Shown here piece after piece: positions 11,214-22,420 of a stretch of DNA of 64,000 nt. Position 1 is the stretch's first letter. Every line of letters begins with the position of its first letter. The notes under the pieces are model-generated. The model saw only the letters and a program-made list of their open reading frames with translations. It searched no databases and was not told the DNA's origin. A program made the translations under genes and the position numbers. The stretch is taken from contig CM043957.1 of the NCBI GenBank assembly GCA_014529385.2, forward strand, positions 65,235,003 to 65,299,002, read 5' to 3'. The stretch comes from Adiantum capillus-veneris. Taxonomy: Eukaryota; Streptophyta; Polypodiopsida; Polypodiales; Pteridaceae.

Positions 11214-11907
11214 ACGGCAAGAACCTTCACCAAAAAATCACCGCTGTGACATTTGTCGATCTCATCCAGAAACAGGTAGAAGAGCCTGCAAGATTATATC
11301 ACCAACACTTCCACTTCCTCGCCAAAAGACCGCCGAGGTATACGACACCCAATCATGCGGTTGCCACAACATTTACACAAGTTCTTAAGTCAACAACCAT
11401 GCAACCAATTGACCATACACATTACGCACCAGAGGTTCTAACCAAAATTGCCTACCATGCTACCGGCATGGCCGACAACTTGCTGCTTGCCCCAGATCTG
11501 AACACTTGGATCGTGTTAGCACAACCTTTCCCTCGAGCCACCAAATATACCAAGAGAACATACAAGTCTGATGAAGAGTCTGCTGAGAGCTCTCCAGAAC
11601 GGCATAGTAGTGAAAGCTCCGATAATGAGGAAAGAAGAGTATGAATCGAGGAAATGAAAAGAAGAGGCGTGGCAGCACATCAGGAGGAGCCACAATATAA
11701 ACAAGCCAGGTTTGAAAGAGAAAAGCACTCCTACGAATGTAGCCACCAAGCTCAAGGAAAGGACCCTACAAAGTGGGTACCCATCGAACTGAAAGGACCA
11801 AGAACAAAGCACCATGCTAGGAAACAGGCTGGAGATCCCACAGAGTTACTGGAAAAAATGTATCGAGGGGCAGAAGCTTTGAAGCTGAAAGAAGCCCAAG
11901 AAGCATA
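11214..11907 (+). pseudogene. Old element protein, continuation after the Tat insertion
   Basis: From the insertion point a frame reads DGKNLHQKITAVTFVDLIQK to a stop near 11644. After a frame change it becomes a lysine- and glutamate-rich region to about 11907. The first codons of the open frame starting at 11162 belong to the Tat LTR and are not part of this protein. The segment VEEPARLYHQHFHFLAKRPP is distinctive but I do not recognise it. It is followed by a charged, glutamine-rich low-complexity region (11900-12450) broken in all frames. Confidence 0.4.
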
Positions 11908-12438
11908 ACGAAAAGCTAAAGAGGTAGCGGAGCAGCAAAAACAAGTAGAGGAAGCAACTGCACAAGGAGAAGCACAACATGAACAAGGTGATATGTCTCT
12001 TCACCTGCTTCAGAATAGCATGATCACCCAATGCCAAGCCCACCACCATCACCAGCAGAGAAAGCCACAGAAACTGGGCCCACAAAAGAGACAGATCCTG
12101 AACAAAAAGAAGCAGCCGAATCCGCACAACAGGCAGCCACCCACTACACAAGAGCAACAGAGAGAACAAGAGCTAGAGCCAGAAAGGTCAGCGAGTCTTG
12201 CACCAGAGGACACCACAAAGTTTGAACAAACAAGAGAACAGGTTCCAAAGAAACCCCTTCTACCTCTACACAACAAGAAAAGGCCGAGGCATCCACGAAG
12301 CCTCAAGATGACAAAGCAAAAGAAGGCCAGCCACCACAGCCTCAAGGGCAAGAACAACCAGCCACCACGACGTAGCGGAGAGAGACACAAGAGACTACGG
12401 AGACATCTAGGTAGCTCGCAAGAAATGAGGATTGGCAA

Positions 12439-13158
12439 TCAAACGATGAGGTAATCTTGCAAGTCAACGAATATGCAAGGCAAATGCAAGACATGACGGA
12501 AAGACTCCGATCAGCAGCACTTAGCCGTAGCACAAAGGCTAAAGAACTAGAGATGGTGATTGACTCTCTCCAAGGAGAGTTAGATGATAGATTAAATGTC
12601 ATCATCGATCTAAAAAAGCAAGTGCACAAATTGAAAGCTGAAGCTGAACAACACCAGCTAGCAAGAGATAAACAATAGAAAAACATGGAGGAATTAGGTG
12701 ACCTGCTTACGAAGTTGTCAGATGCGTGCAAAGCCAAAGATGAACAGCTGATAGAAGTTACCAACGAACTTCTAACTACAACCTTGTCAGTTCAGAAAAT
12801 TCAAGTATAATTAGATGTAGCGAACACCTCCCTGCAATACTTAGAGCAGAGAATAAATGATCAAGCAACTTTCTTGCGGCAAATACAAGAAAATCTCGCA
12901 GTAGCCTCGATCAAAGGGACAGACAAAGTCTACAAAGCATTAGAAAAAAAGAACAGAGACCTTGAGCTAGAGCTTAAAATGGAGCAGTCTCAGCACAGAG
13001 ACTTGGCTTTGATGCGAGTGCAACGAGAAGAAGAGCTGCTAAAAGAAATAGCTGAGCTTAAAAGAGTCAACCAGCTGTTGAGAGATGGATGGCTAGAAAC
13101 TCAAGAAGAGGCAGGAACTTTAGAACAGAGATATCCCCTCAGTTTCTTTTGCTGAGAT
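12439..13158 (+). pseudogene. Long coiled-coil region of the old element (two in-frame stops)
   Basis: One frame runs about 240 codons with only two internal stops (near 12676 and 12807). It has clear heptad character, for example ELEMVIDSLQGELDDRLNVI and LEKKNRDLELELKMEQSQHR. This is a long alpha-helical coiled coil, probably structural or self-associating. No RT, protease or integrase motif is found anywhere between 1958 and 14190, so the parent looks like a large non-autonomous element with its own coding capacity. The identity is unknown. Confidence 0.55.
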
Positions 13159-13379
13159 GGAGACATAGCTAGTAGAAGGGCTAGGTGGCGAGGATGAATT
13201 CCAGGTACAATTAACAGAAACTGATACAGTGCCAATGGTCCAACTGTCAAAAGCCGAGGAAGATGCACTGAAAGAAAAGATTACACAGGAGGTAGATGAG
13301 CAATGGAAAGCAGCGATGGATTGGGAGTTGAGAGTTCTTCACTCTGTCAACGTTACTCGACTCACAATCAATCAAATCA

Positions 13380-13980
13380 ATGCTCCAATTCAAAGAGAGG
13401 CTTTATAAAGACATGCAAGAAGAAGGGGCAGATAAAGACCACCCAAAGTGGAGGCTGAGCTGGTTGAACAAGAATCCAAGGTATCTGATTCTGTTCACAA
13501 GAGCACTTGCGGCACTTCAAAAGGATCCCACTTTTTGTCCTGTACCAAGAGTAAGGACCTGGCAAGCACATGAGGCAATAACAAAGAAGCGGCCAACCTG
13601 GTTGAACTACCCAAGATTGCCAGCTCCAGAAAAGGGACCATCGACATAAGAATACATGGTGAAAACCCTAAAAGGCACCATGTCCTTCTTCTAAAGTCTT
13701 CTGGATCTATCATGTGCGATGCTATAAAAAATATGTCGAATGCTAGTCACCTACATCGACGTTTTCCATGAGCCAGAGCAAGCAGGCACCCCGTGGATGT
13801 CATTCCTCGAGGGTAATAAAGGTTTATGCTATGATCTCAGTGGCCAACGTTCCGAAGAAGTCCTCTATGGCTTCTACATCCGATGTATGTTCTTACCTTC
13901 ACACAATATGTTGGCGTTTGAGAAAGCATTCTACACAGGGTTCTTCACTTGACGAACGAAGATATTTGGGCCAGTGATCA
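13380..13980 (+). pseudogene. C-terminal fragments of the old element protein
   Basis: A frame at 13380-13649 reads KDHPKWRLSWLNKNPRYLIL and THEA/WLNYPRLP-like sequence. A second frame at 13740-13952 reads TPWMSFLEGNKGLCYDLSG. Both are tryptophan- and proline-containing, globular-looking segments without a family I can name. Frame changes separate them from each other and from the upstream coiled coil. Confidence 0.35.
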
Positions 13981-14181
13981 GCAACCTTACTTTGAGATTT
14001 GTAGGCTACTCAGTAGTGTAGCTTAAAAACAGAGTAACTATGCAGTTTTTGCATGTGCCAGATAAAGAGAGAAATATCAGATATGAAAAGGCCCTAAATG
14101 CGCTTAAAGACCGCTTTGCCAGCCATCAACTCGAAGACCATTTCAGACCATAAAGCTGTGTCAAGGGACGACACATGCAAG

Positions 14182-14650
14182 GAGGGGGGGAATGTTAGCA
14201 GCAAGCTAACTTGGATACCATTTTTCGGAGCTCTCATTGTAAAAACACTTATTATTTTTGATAAATTGAGAATATTGTAACTCCTATTTTTTAGATAAAC
14301 CTTGTAATTGATGAGTTGGGGCTACAAGCTTCCAGATTGTATCAACCTGTCATTACCTATCCTTAGTTAGAGCTCCCAAATTATTAGTTTTGACCACCAA
14401 AAACCTTAGCTAAGGTTTAAAAGCCAATTTTTGTAAGTTATTATTAAGTTTTGGATAATGAAATACACAACGTGAGCTAACGACGCTCACTTCTCTCCTT
14501 CTCGCGCTTCCTACTCCCTCCCCGGTTGTCACATTGCATTCGCGTTTGTTGCATTGCAACCGCAAGTAAGAGCTCTACACATTGGAGTAAACACTTCACG
14601 ATATTTCGTAGCTTTTGGCGTCATCGACTTGCGGCCTAATTTCATCATAA
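14182..14650 (+). repeat. Polypurine tract and probable 3' LTR of the old element
   Basis: AAGGAGGGGGGGAA (about 14179-14192) is an excellent polypurine tract. It is followed directly by TGTTAGCAGCAAGCTAAC, the usual TG start of an LTR. The LTR would run at least to the CT-rich stretch near 14520 and perhaps to about 14650; I could not fix its end. No second copy is visible at the left edge of the window, so the 5' LTR must lie outside it or be lost. Confidence 0.55.
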
Positions 14651-16229
14651 GTAGGAATTTACACTTCAAAATAAAAAACTAAGCATAGGCGGGGTATTGG
14701 GGCATCATTGTTAAGCATTCAGGTGCATTCTGGGTCGAAAACGAGTAGGTCAAAAATCCACTGCTGTTAATAATTGCGATTTTGGCACTTGACCAAAAGT
14801 GGGATTTGAGACCATAAGCATGTGTGCTTAGGTCTTATAAACATGTCCTAGAAGTTCCGTTATGTTTGGATGTCATTTGATGCTGTAACGGATGTGATTT
14901 GTTTATCGATGAGCGATTGGCTTTTGGTGATTTCAGTCACTTGAGTGTAGCTTGAGTTAGATGCGAGTTGTTTGTTGTTTTCCCAGAGATTGACAACCTC
15001 TTGTAGCCTCTATGCACTAGTCGAGTCAACTTCGTCCCATGGATTGACAATTTAGTCGTGGTTCTCGCTAAATCTGCAATAAGATAGGAGTGAGGTTAGA
15101 CACCCGTCTCACATGGGGTCTCCATGGTAGCTCCGAGATCAACTTGGTCTTCCTACATATGTTGACTATGAGCTACAAAGAGGATGTTAAAGTTATAGCA
15201 GCTCAAATAAATAGCACAATGTAATCCCAATGTTTATTTTGTCTTTAGGTGTTTATTTTACTTATTTGATAAGATTATGGGTAAGGCAATTCTCTGAGTT
15301 GGGTACTTAAGGACCCCCAAGCTAGTATATAAGAAACACTCAGCCCCCATTGTGTCATCATCTATTTCATTGCCCAATTGTTTGGTTGAATATATATATA
15401 TATATATATCTCTCTCTCTCTCTCTCTCTTGGCTCTATGCTTTCACATCATCAACTTTGACGTCAAGTTGGCATAAGGACATATGAAAATCTAGATTATT
15501 TGACTTCAAGAAGGGAAAGAGGAAAGAAAGCCCATTAGAAAAAGGAAAATAAATAAATTTTTTTGCCAATTTCTCTTGAAATGCACTTATTGCAAGTATG
15601 TTTCAACATGGCCAAGGCAAAGAATCTATGGGATAATTAGAGAGGATGTGAAACAAGGGTCTCTCTCCAAATCCAATTACCTATGGTTGCATCGTTTTTT
15701 TTAGAAGTCACATAGTGTGAGTGCATATATTATAAAACCAAAAAAAAGAACTACATGATAATCTATGCTCACAACAAGCCACATATGCACAAGATAACAT
15801 ACGATACCCATCACCAATCAGTCCATAGAATGTGGCTTTTTGTAGGGAAACCACAAACCCATACAAACTGAAAACATAATACTGAGCACGGCCATGTCGG
15901 CTGCCACCACCACAAGCCCTCTCTCATAGAGAAAACAGTGCCCAGGATGACCAACAAAATGTACATAAGGATGTTCATCATCACCTGAGAACTAATGGAA
16001 CATGGAGAGCCAAGCGCAGAAGAGCCACCACCAGAATCCCACAACCAACTCACAGGTAGTAGAGTAGCCCACCCATTGATGAGAAGCCACCGATGCCACA
16101 AAAGACAACGTCTTCTACCACAACCCGCTACCTCTATTGAGAAACCCCAAAGATACCCAACAATAATCGCCTCAATGGAGCCATAACTTCACCACCCAAC
16201 CAGCTTCGGATTGTAGCGGGACTTCCTAT
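14651..16229. other. No gene recognised
   Basis: Mixed non-coding sequence. A TATA-like TATATAAG at 15325-15332, followed by a pyrimidine-rich stretch, could be an LTR promoter remnant. Open frames near 15811-16186 on both strands have no recognisable motif. I see no LTR copy matching 21341 onward here. Confidence 0.4.
15391..15430. repeat. Microsatellite (TA)n(TC)n
   Basis: About 10 TA units pass directly into about 10 TC units. Confidence 0.95.
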
Positions 16230-16239
16230 GCAAAGACAA

Positions 16240-16535
16240 CAACCCAAAGAAGGTTTTGTTAATAGATGTATTTGATGTGATAGTACAGACCATGTAAGAA
16301 GGGATTGTGATAGTTTTAGTGATGCTTTGACAAAAAAATTGTCTTTTTGAAGGATGGTAAAATCTACTTAAGAGAGATAGGTCTACCCTTGATGACTAAC
16401 TTTGGGAAGGGGGGAATGAAAATCTTAGTTGAAGATATGGCAACTAACCATGCCACCTCTTCAATTGAGGCATCTACTTATGGAGTAAAAATTGAGCATC
16501 TTAGTGATGAAGAGGTGACTGATCATCATGGTTAA
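16240..16535 (+). pseudogene. Zinc knuckle and flanking gag remnant
   Basis: A CX2CX4HX4C knuckle is readable at 16267-16311 (C-I-stop-C-DSTD-H-VRRD-C). The residue before the second cysteine is a TGA, probably a former TGG. The remnant then shifts frame into a 62-codon piece ending near 16535. This is the nucleic-acid-binding end of gag. Confidence 0.6.
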
Positions 16536-16783
16536 CTTTGGCCAAATGTCATGGAATTATCTAAAAAAGGAAATCTTACAAAAGAGATTCTACATGAAGC
16601 ATATGATTGCATACGTCTAGAAACAGGGTGGAGTAATCCAGTGGATTCAATGTCTGTCCATGCCTACATTATAAACTGCCAAAGCCATGAAGCATTGTAG
16701 AAGACAAGCGTAGGCTTGAAAATGGTGATGAAGGGTCTTCAAAAAGAGCTACAATAAGTGGAGGGAGGAATGATGTAGCACCT

Positions 16784-17119
16784 TTGCGAGCACCACCAAC
16801 ACAAGAGGCACCTTCACCAAAAATGGCCATGGAGGAATCTACAATAGGAAAGAAAAAAGAGCCAACAAAAGGTAAGCCAAAAGGACCAACTTACAATCTA
16901 AAAGCTGACATTGAGCTTGCTATAGACTTGAAGAAAGTTCTAGAGGAGAGGATTTTGAATAGCAAGGTTGAGTTTACTTTGGGTGAGGTGCTTGGCATAG
17001 CCAAGCGTGAATTCCATGAAGAAATTATCGACATCATCAAGAGAAAGAAGCAAACACTTGGAGAGTCTATTCACGCACAAGCTAAAGGCGATACTACAAG
17101 GAGTACATGTGCGTGCTAA
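16784..17119 (+). pseudogene. Gag-protease linker of the fungal-like element
   Basis: A 111-codon frame with lysine-rich text and the segment LKADIELAIDLKKVLEERIL followed by EFTLGEVLGIAKREFHEEII. This helical region precedes the protease in related elements as I remember them. It also resembles in spirit the FGQLIEMVPKLKRQ segment before the protease in the Tat-like element, which suggests a shared pre-protease module. Its function is unknown. Confidence 0.45.
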
Positions 17120-17135
17120 ATAAGGTGACAAAGCT

Positions 17136-17549
17136 ATGGTGGGATGCTACCATTCTTCTTGGAATGCAAGGCAAGTGAAATTTTTTGATGATGGAGAAGA
17201 ATCTCAAAGTATTCCTAGGAGCCACTATTCTAGAAGCCATTGGGCACGGGCTACTATAGAGACATTGATCAAGGTAGGTGATCTTGAAGAACCATTTGCT
17301 GCCTTAATTGACCATGGTTCTAAAATAAATATAATATCAAAAAGTGTTTACAACAAATGTAAATGGTCAATGGACACAGAACATGGTTGGATGGTCAGAG
17401 TGGAAAATAATTCATTAGGTGAATTGTATGCAGCATGTCCAAGTGTAAAGGTAACAATAGGTGATGTAAAGGTTGAACAAAAATTCTTTATACAGGACAC
17501 ATCTTCATATCATCTTATCCTTGGACAACCCTACATTGTGGGAGTTTGA
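17136..17549 (+). pseudogene. Aspartic protease of the fungal-like element
   Basis: A retroviral-type protease fold is suggested by the active-site segment AALIDHGSKINIISKSVY and, about 75 residues later, HLILGQPYIVGV, the usual G-(Q/R)-P-(Y/W) end. The active-site triad reads D-H-G instead of D-T/S-G. This variant exists in the related elements I recall, so it may be lineage-typical rather than a mutation. The frame stops right after the protease. Confidence 0.7.
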
Positions 17550-18205
17550 ATGGAAAAAAAGGTAATGGACGATGGTTCAACTTATGCCAGGATACGAAGG
17601 AAAGATGGTAAACGTGTTGTTCAATTCCTCATAGTTTGCGTAAACCATGAAAGAAATTGTGACAAACCTCAGAGATCATCCTCTTCCAAAGGTGAGCAAA
17701 GAGTTTCATGATCATAGGGAAATGTTGGGTTTTGGCCAAGTACCATTGTAAAGCTGGATTGCAGTGGTACAGAAAGAAAAAGGGTCTCGCTTGATCCAAA
17801 AATAGGTGAAACGTTCTCAACGGGCTCCTTGGTAACAAGGAATGGATCAATATGTTTTAAAGAACTTGAAGATTTGAAGAGATGTGAGAGGCAATATATA
17901 CATAATGTACAAATAGGCATGAAAGAGAGTGGGTTGCTAGAGCCTACTGAAAATGTTTTGGGTTTGTGTGAGCAAGTTTCTTTTGTAGATACTATGGGTG
18001 AGCTTGATTCTATAATGGAGTCTAGTTTGCATCTTGAAAATGAAGTTGTGGAAGTATGCTCTATGGAAATGTATCAAGTCATAGAAGCCTTTAAAGAAAA
18101 CCAATGTTTCAAGCAAATAGTTGGCCCATAAGTCCATGTTGAAACTAAATACAAGAGTGTAGCAAAGAAGCTGAAACCAATAGCTTAAGGTTACCACCCA
18201 ACAAC

Positions 18206-19165
18206 ATGGAAAAGCTTGAGCAAGCTGCTTTGCAACCAAGTTTGAGGAATCCTAAAAAGATTAGACACACCTTCACAAAGGAGTCTTTTCAAGACTTGCA
18301 AGTTGGTGGCGAGGAGTTTCTAACACAGGAGGAGACAAAGTGCTTTAAAAAAATGCTTTCAAAGCATGGTAAGGATTTTGAATTTGAGCCATATGAGATA
18401 GGATGTGTTGATCCTTCTATTGTAGCTCCTTTGGTAATTTTTACAATACCTCATGTGCCTTGGAATCTACGGCCTGTTCCGGTTCCAAAGGCTCATTTGC
18501 CCAAGTTAGTAGAGCTATTGAATGAAAAGATCAAAATGGAGATTTTGGAGTCTTCTTGTGCTCCATACTCAAATAGATGGTTCACAATCCTGAAGAAGAA
18601 TGGTACTCTATGCTTCATCCAAGATATGCAACCAATGAAGAAGGTGACAATTAGAAATGTACGTACAGGACCGATTGTGGATGAGTTTGCAGAGGCGTTT
18701 GCAGGGAGGGAAATCTACTCAATGGAGGATCTCTACTCAGGGTATAATCAATTTCAGCTTGCAATTGAAAGCAGAGACTTGACAACCATGAGGATACCTT
18801 TGAGTTTGGTAAGGATGTGTACCTTGCCACAGGGAGCAACCAACTCGGTTGCACATATGATGAATGGGATGAATAAGATCTTACGTGACTTTATTCCTCA
18901 AATCACAATGCCTTTCATTGATGGTTTGCCTACCAAAGGATGTGAAGAAAGTGAGAAAGATGAAGCTTTGGATCTCAAGGGATGTCACACGTTTGTGGTA
19001 AATCACATAAATGATTATGATAAAATTCTATTTAGGTTGCAAGAAGTGAATCTTACTTTGTCAGGGAAAAAGTCTATGTTTGGTGTCAATGAAGTGCTCA
19101 TCGTGGGGCACATGTGCGGGCCATATGGTAGGAAACCTTGTCCAACAAAGGTAGATTCCATTTAA
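18206..19165 (+). pseudogene. Reverse transcriptase of the fungal-like element (catalytic residue lost)
   Basis: A 319-codon frame covers most of the RT domain: PVPVPKAHLPKLVELLNEKI, then APYSNRWFTILKKNG and QDMQPMKKVTIRNV. The palm follows (SMEDLYSGYNQFQLAIESRD, where the first catalytic Asp lies) and then LPQGATNSVAHMM. The usual F-x-D-D reads FIDG, so the second catalytic aspartate is glycine and the enzyme would be inactive. A weakly coding piece at 17829-18131 precedes it. Confidence 0.75.
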
Positions 19166-19370
19166 AGAATGAAAGAAACATGCACTAGCATCACTGAGGT
19201 TAGAAGGTTTCTGGGAGCATGCGTCTTTTATGTTATTTGGATTCCACATTATGCACATGAACCTAACCTCTTTCTCAATTGCTTAGAAAGAATCAAAAGT
19301 TTAAATGCATAGAAGCACATGTAAAAGCTATGAAAAATCTAAAGGAGTTGCTTCAGTGTGAGCACCAACT

Positions 19371-19880
19371 TTGACAAAGGTAGAATATGAGTGTCAAAGG
19401 CCAGTAATTGTGACAGTAGACACCAGTCCTACATGGATTGGATGGGCAATAGGGCAAGACGAGGAAGAAGGACACATGTATGTGGTGAGATTTGGAGCAA
19501 AGGTACCGAGTGCTCACCAAAGAAACTATCCACAGATAAAGAGAGAGTTATGGGGTATGGTTACAGCCTTGAAAAATGGAAAAGAGTACCTAATTGGTGC
19601 ATGTGTGGTTGTAGAAACAGTTTGTCTACCACTTCTTGGGATGATTAGAAGCTGTTCAACGCCAGACATTGCTATGTTGCGGTGGATTGCCTACATTAAG
19701 TCATCAAATCCCGAGTTTAAGCACATTGCAGGTAAAGACAATACAGTGGCAGATATGCTATCAAGGGCAAGGTATGAAGATGAGTCACAGATGATTGACG
19801 AGGGAGATGATGTAGGCACAACGCTCTATTCTATCTCTCATGTCAAAGGTAACAATGTCTGTATGAGTAATCCACTTTAA
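19371..19880 (+). pseudogene. RNase H domain of the fungal-like element
   Basis: The frame starts just before VIVTVDTSPTWIGWAIGQDE, the first strand of a retroelement RNase H. It continues to IAGKDNTVADMLSRARYEDE, the typical end of the domain (G-x-D-N-x-x-A-D-x-L-S-R). It ends in a TAA at 19878-19880, beyond which the same frame continues directly into the integrase. Confidence 0.7.
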
Positions 19881-21291
19881 TTGTTCTTGAAAGAGCTTTA
19901 TGAAGGTGATTGGCTTTTTATTGGAACCTATTTGAGTACTCTAGCAAAACAAAATGATTGGTCTAAACAAGAATTCAAGAGGATACGCTGGAAAGCATAT
20001 GGGTACTTTTTGAGGGATGGTTACTTGTGGAAGCATGCTAAACAAAAGGGTGCTACACCACAAAGGGTTATATGTAAAAAACAAACTCAAGTAAAGCTCA
20101 TGCAAGAGTTTTGTGAGAGTCTATGGGCTGGACACAGGGGTGTGTGGGCAACCTTCTCCAAGTTGAAAGAAAAATACTGGTGGAAGGGTATGTATAAAGA
20201 TATATCTCAATTTATAGATTCGTGTGTAACTTGTCAAATGTATTCGAATATCCGACATCATGATGGATTGCACCCTACATATCCACTAGCCATGCACTGT
20301 AAATGGGTTGTGGATCTAGTCACAATGCCTTTAGGACTTTGGCAGATGAGATACTTGGTTCTTGCACGAGAGGACCTAACTAACCAGGTTGAAGGAAGAG
20401 CATTAAGAGCTAAAACCACACAAGCTGTATGCAAATTCTTTCTTGATGAGGTGATTTGCCGTTATGGTTGTGTGGGGAAGATCACTGCAGATAGAGGTGA
20501 GCTGGATGCCGAGGAAGCAAGGGAGTTCTTTTCTAGATTAGGAATCAAGCTTTCTCTTACTACAACTTACAACCTTGAAGGCAATGGAAAGAGTGAAAGA
20601 GAGCATCCTCCTATCATCAAAGCTTTTGGCCAAGGCTTGCGAAGGAAGAGTTGGTGAGTGGCCAAAACTGTTGCTATATGCTTTATGGGCTGATCGTACA
20701 ACACATAACTTAGTAACTGTTTCTATGTCTGTGGAGTTGATGTATGGTCAAAAACCCGTGATGCCGATTGAAGATACAATTTCCACATGGAATGTACTAC
20801 CTTGGCAAGAGGGGCTTAGTAGGGAAGGGCTCCTTGCATTGCATATAAGGCAACTAGAGAGAAGACCTAGAGATATTGAGGTTGCAAAAGAACGACTCAA
20901 GAATGCAAGGTTAAAAAACAAGGACTACTTTGATAAGCGACATCGGCTCAGGAGCAAAGCAATTGACAAAGGTGACTGGGTTTTAGTGTATAATAGTAGC
21001 CTTGATAACCAACACACAGTCATGTGTAAGTTCTCAAAAAGATGGTTTGGACCGTATGTTGTAAAGCACGTGCATGAAAATGCTACTTATAGCTTGTCTG
21101 GATTAGATGGTACAGAAGTAAAGATTCCCATTGCAAGAAAAAGGATCAAAATGTTTCAGAGAAGAGGAGACAATGATCAAGAAGATGTTGAAGAGGAGGA
21201 AGAACAAAACACAGGTGAAGATCAAAGTGAAGATGAAGCATTAGAAGCTATCAATGAAGATGAAATCATGGAAGATCTACAAGAGGTATGA
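19881..21291 (+). pseudogene. Integrase of the fungal-like element (frameshifted)
   Basis: The N-terminal zinc region contains H-x3-H-like and CVTC segments (AGHRGVWATF, DSCVTCQMY). The core shows the first Asp in WVVDLVTMP, the second in TADRGEL and the Glu region in NGKSERE. A frameshift near 20620-20640 joins the 19881-20657 frame to the 20575-21291 frame. The second frame carries the end of the core (ALWADRTTHNLVT) and the C-terminal domain (KRWFGPYVVKHVHENATYSL), then an acidic tail. Confidence 0.75.
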
Positions 21292-21340
21292 TCTTGCAAA
21301 GATCAAATGTGGCACATACCGTAGGTTTAGAGGGGGTGAA

Positions 21341-22420
21341 TGCGGTGCTGTGACATGTACATAGTGGGAACGAATGCTACAAGATCTATCTTGTGACTTT
21401 TTAGATACATAAGTATATTTTCTATAATGTACATATGCATATCTAAGTATAATAATAAGCTTTCTATCTCATCCTATTATTATCTCAACCATAACATATT
21501 CTTAATTTATCGTCAAAAAGTACTATGGAAAAAAGCATCAATAGCTCCGTCTCTTTAATTAGGGGCAAAAAGCATTGGTTATTTCTTTCTACTATCTCAT
21601 TATTATCCACACCCTAGCTAGATCCTATATCTAGGGTAACTTTCAATATATATATATATTCTATGTATTTTTCATATTTTTCTTATATTTCTTTTTAATA
21701 GCTACTAGGAAGGAATCAAATCCTAGTGGGACACTAGATTGCATGATTCTCAAAGATATACCTATTTTAATATATTATTGCAAGCATGATTACAAAACTT
21801 TGTCAAGGAGCAATGTCATGCTTTCATATTGCACGAGGTGTCCATTGGAATCAAATGAATGTCTACGCTAAGGGGACCACAAGAAGACTTTTGCTGCTAA
21901 AATTGTATCCTATATTGATGATTTTTTTACACAAGGTTCCAGTCCGAATTGGAGAAAGCATATAAAATGGGAGTCGTAGCTTATGAGCTGAATTTTTTGT
22001 CCCTATTTTTACTTTTTTATATGGAGCCACGGTTGAGGAGACATGATCAAAATACTGGACCCTAGTCTGTCCACATCATGCAGGGACAACCGATTTCAAA
22101 CTTTTCCAGTTTTTGTTCACACTGGCTCTTCTCTTCTTGTGTAAACCCTTGGGGGTTCCCTTTACCTATAAAAGGGGACCTCTTCGTCCTTGAAACCATT
22201 CATGAGAGAGTAAGATGATTGATGCCTAATTATACTTAGCCATAAACATAAGCCTAAGCTTACACTTGCTCCTAGAGGAAGACTAGCCAATCTTGTAAGC
22301 TATCCTTGGAGGATCAACTCTAATCAAAGAAGGTCTTGAACTTGGTACATCAATCAAGGCTTGAAGTCTTCCCTCTTCTTCTCTCTCCATCAAAATGGTG
22401 GATAACTCCCGAAAAGTTTG
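21341..22420 (+). repeat. Probable 3' LTR of the fungal-like element
   Basis: A polypurine-like TTTAGAGGGGGTGAA (21326-21340) immediately precedes TGCGGTGCTGTGAC, a plausible LTR start. A good TATA box (TATAAAA, 22167-22173) about 825 bases in fits a U3 promoter. The end is not fixed; I place it near 22420 by length only. No matching 5' copy is visible upstream of 16.2 kb. Confidence 0.5.

Larger units (their letters stand above)
16230..22420 (+). mobile_element. Decayed Ty3-like LTR element with fungal-like pol
   Basis: Zinc knuckle, protease, RT, RNase H, integrase and a 3' LTR follow in order on the + strand, in Ty3/Gypsy arrangement. Stops and frameshifts break every domain boundary. From memory, the wording of protease, RT and integrase (for example ALIDHGS with KVTIGDVKVEQKFF; PHVPWNLRPVPVPKAHLPKL; VDLVTMPLGLWQMRYLVLAR) is closest to elements described from basidiomycete fungi rather than the usual plant clades. 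No 5' LTR was found, so it is truncated or its left end is too decayed to see. Confidence 0.75.

Noticed and set aside
11516-12764. Several leucine- and cysteine-rich minus-strand frames resembling membrane proteins
   Set aside because: Antisense of the lysine/glutamine-rich and coiled-coil region of the old element.
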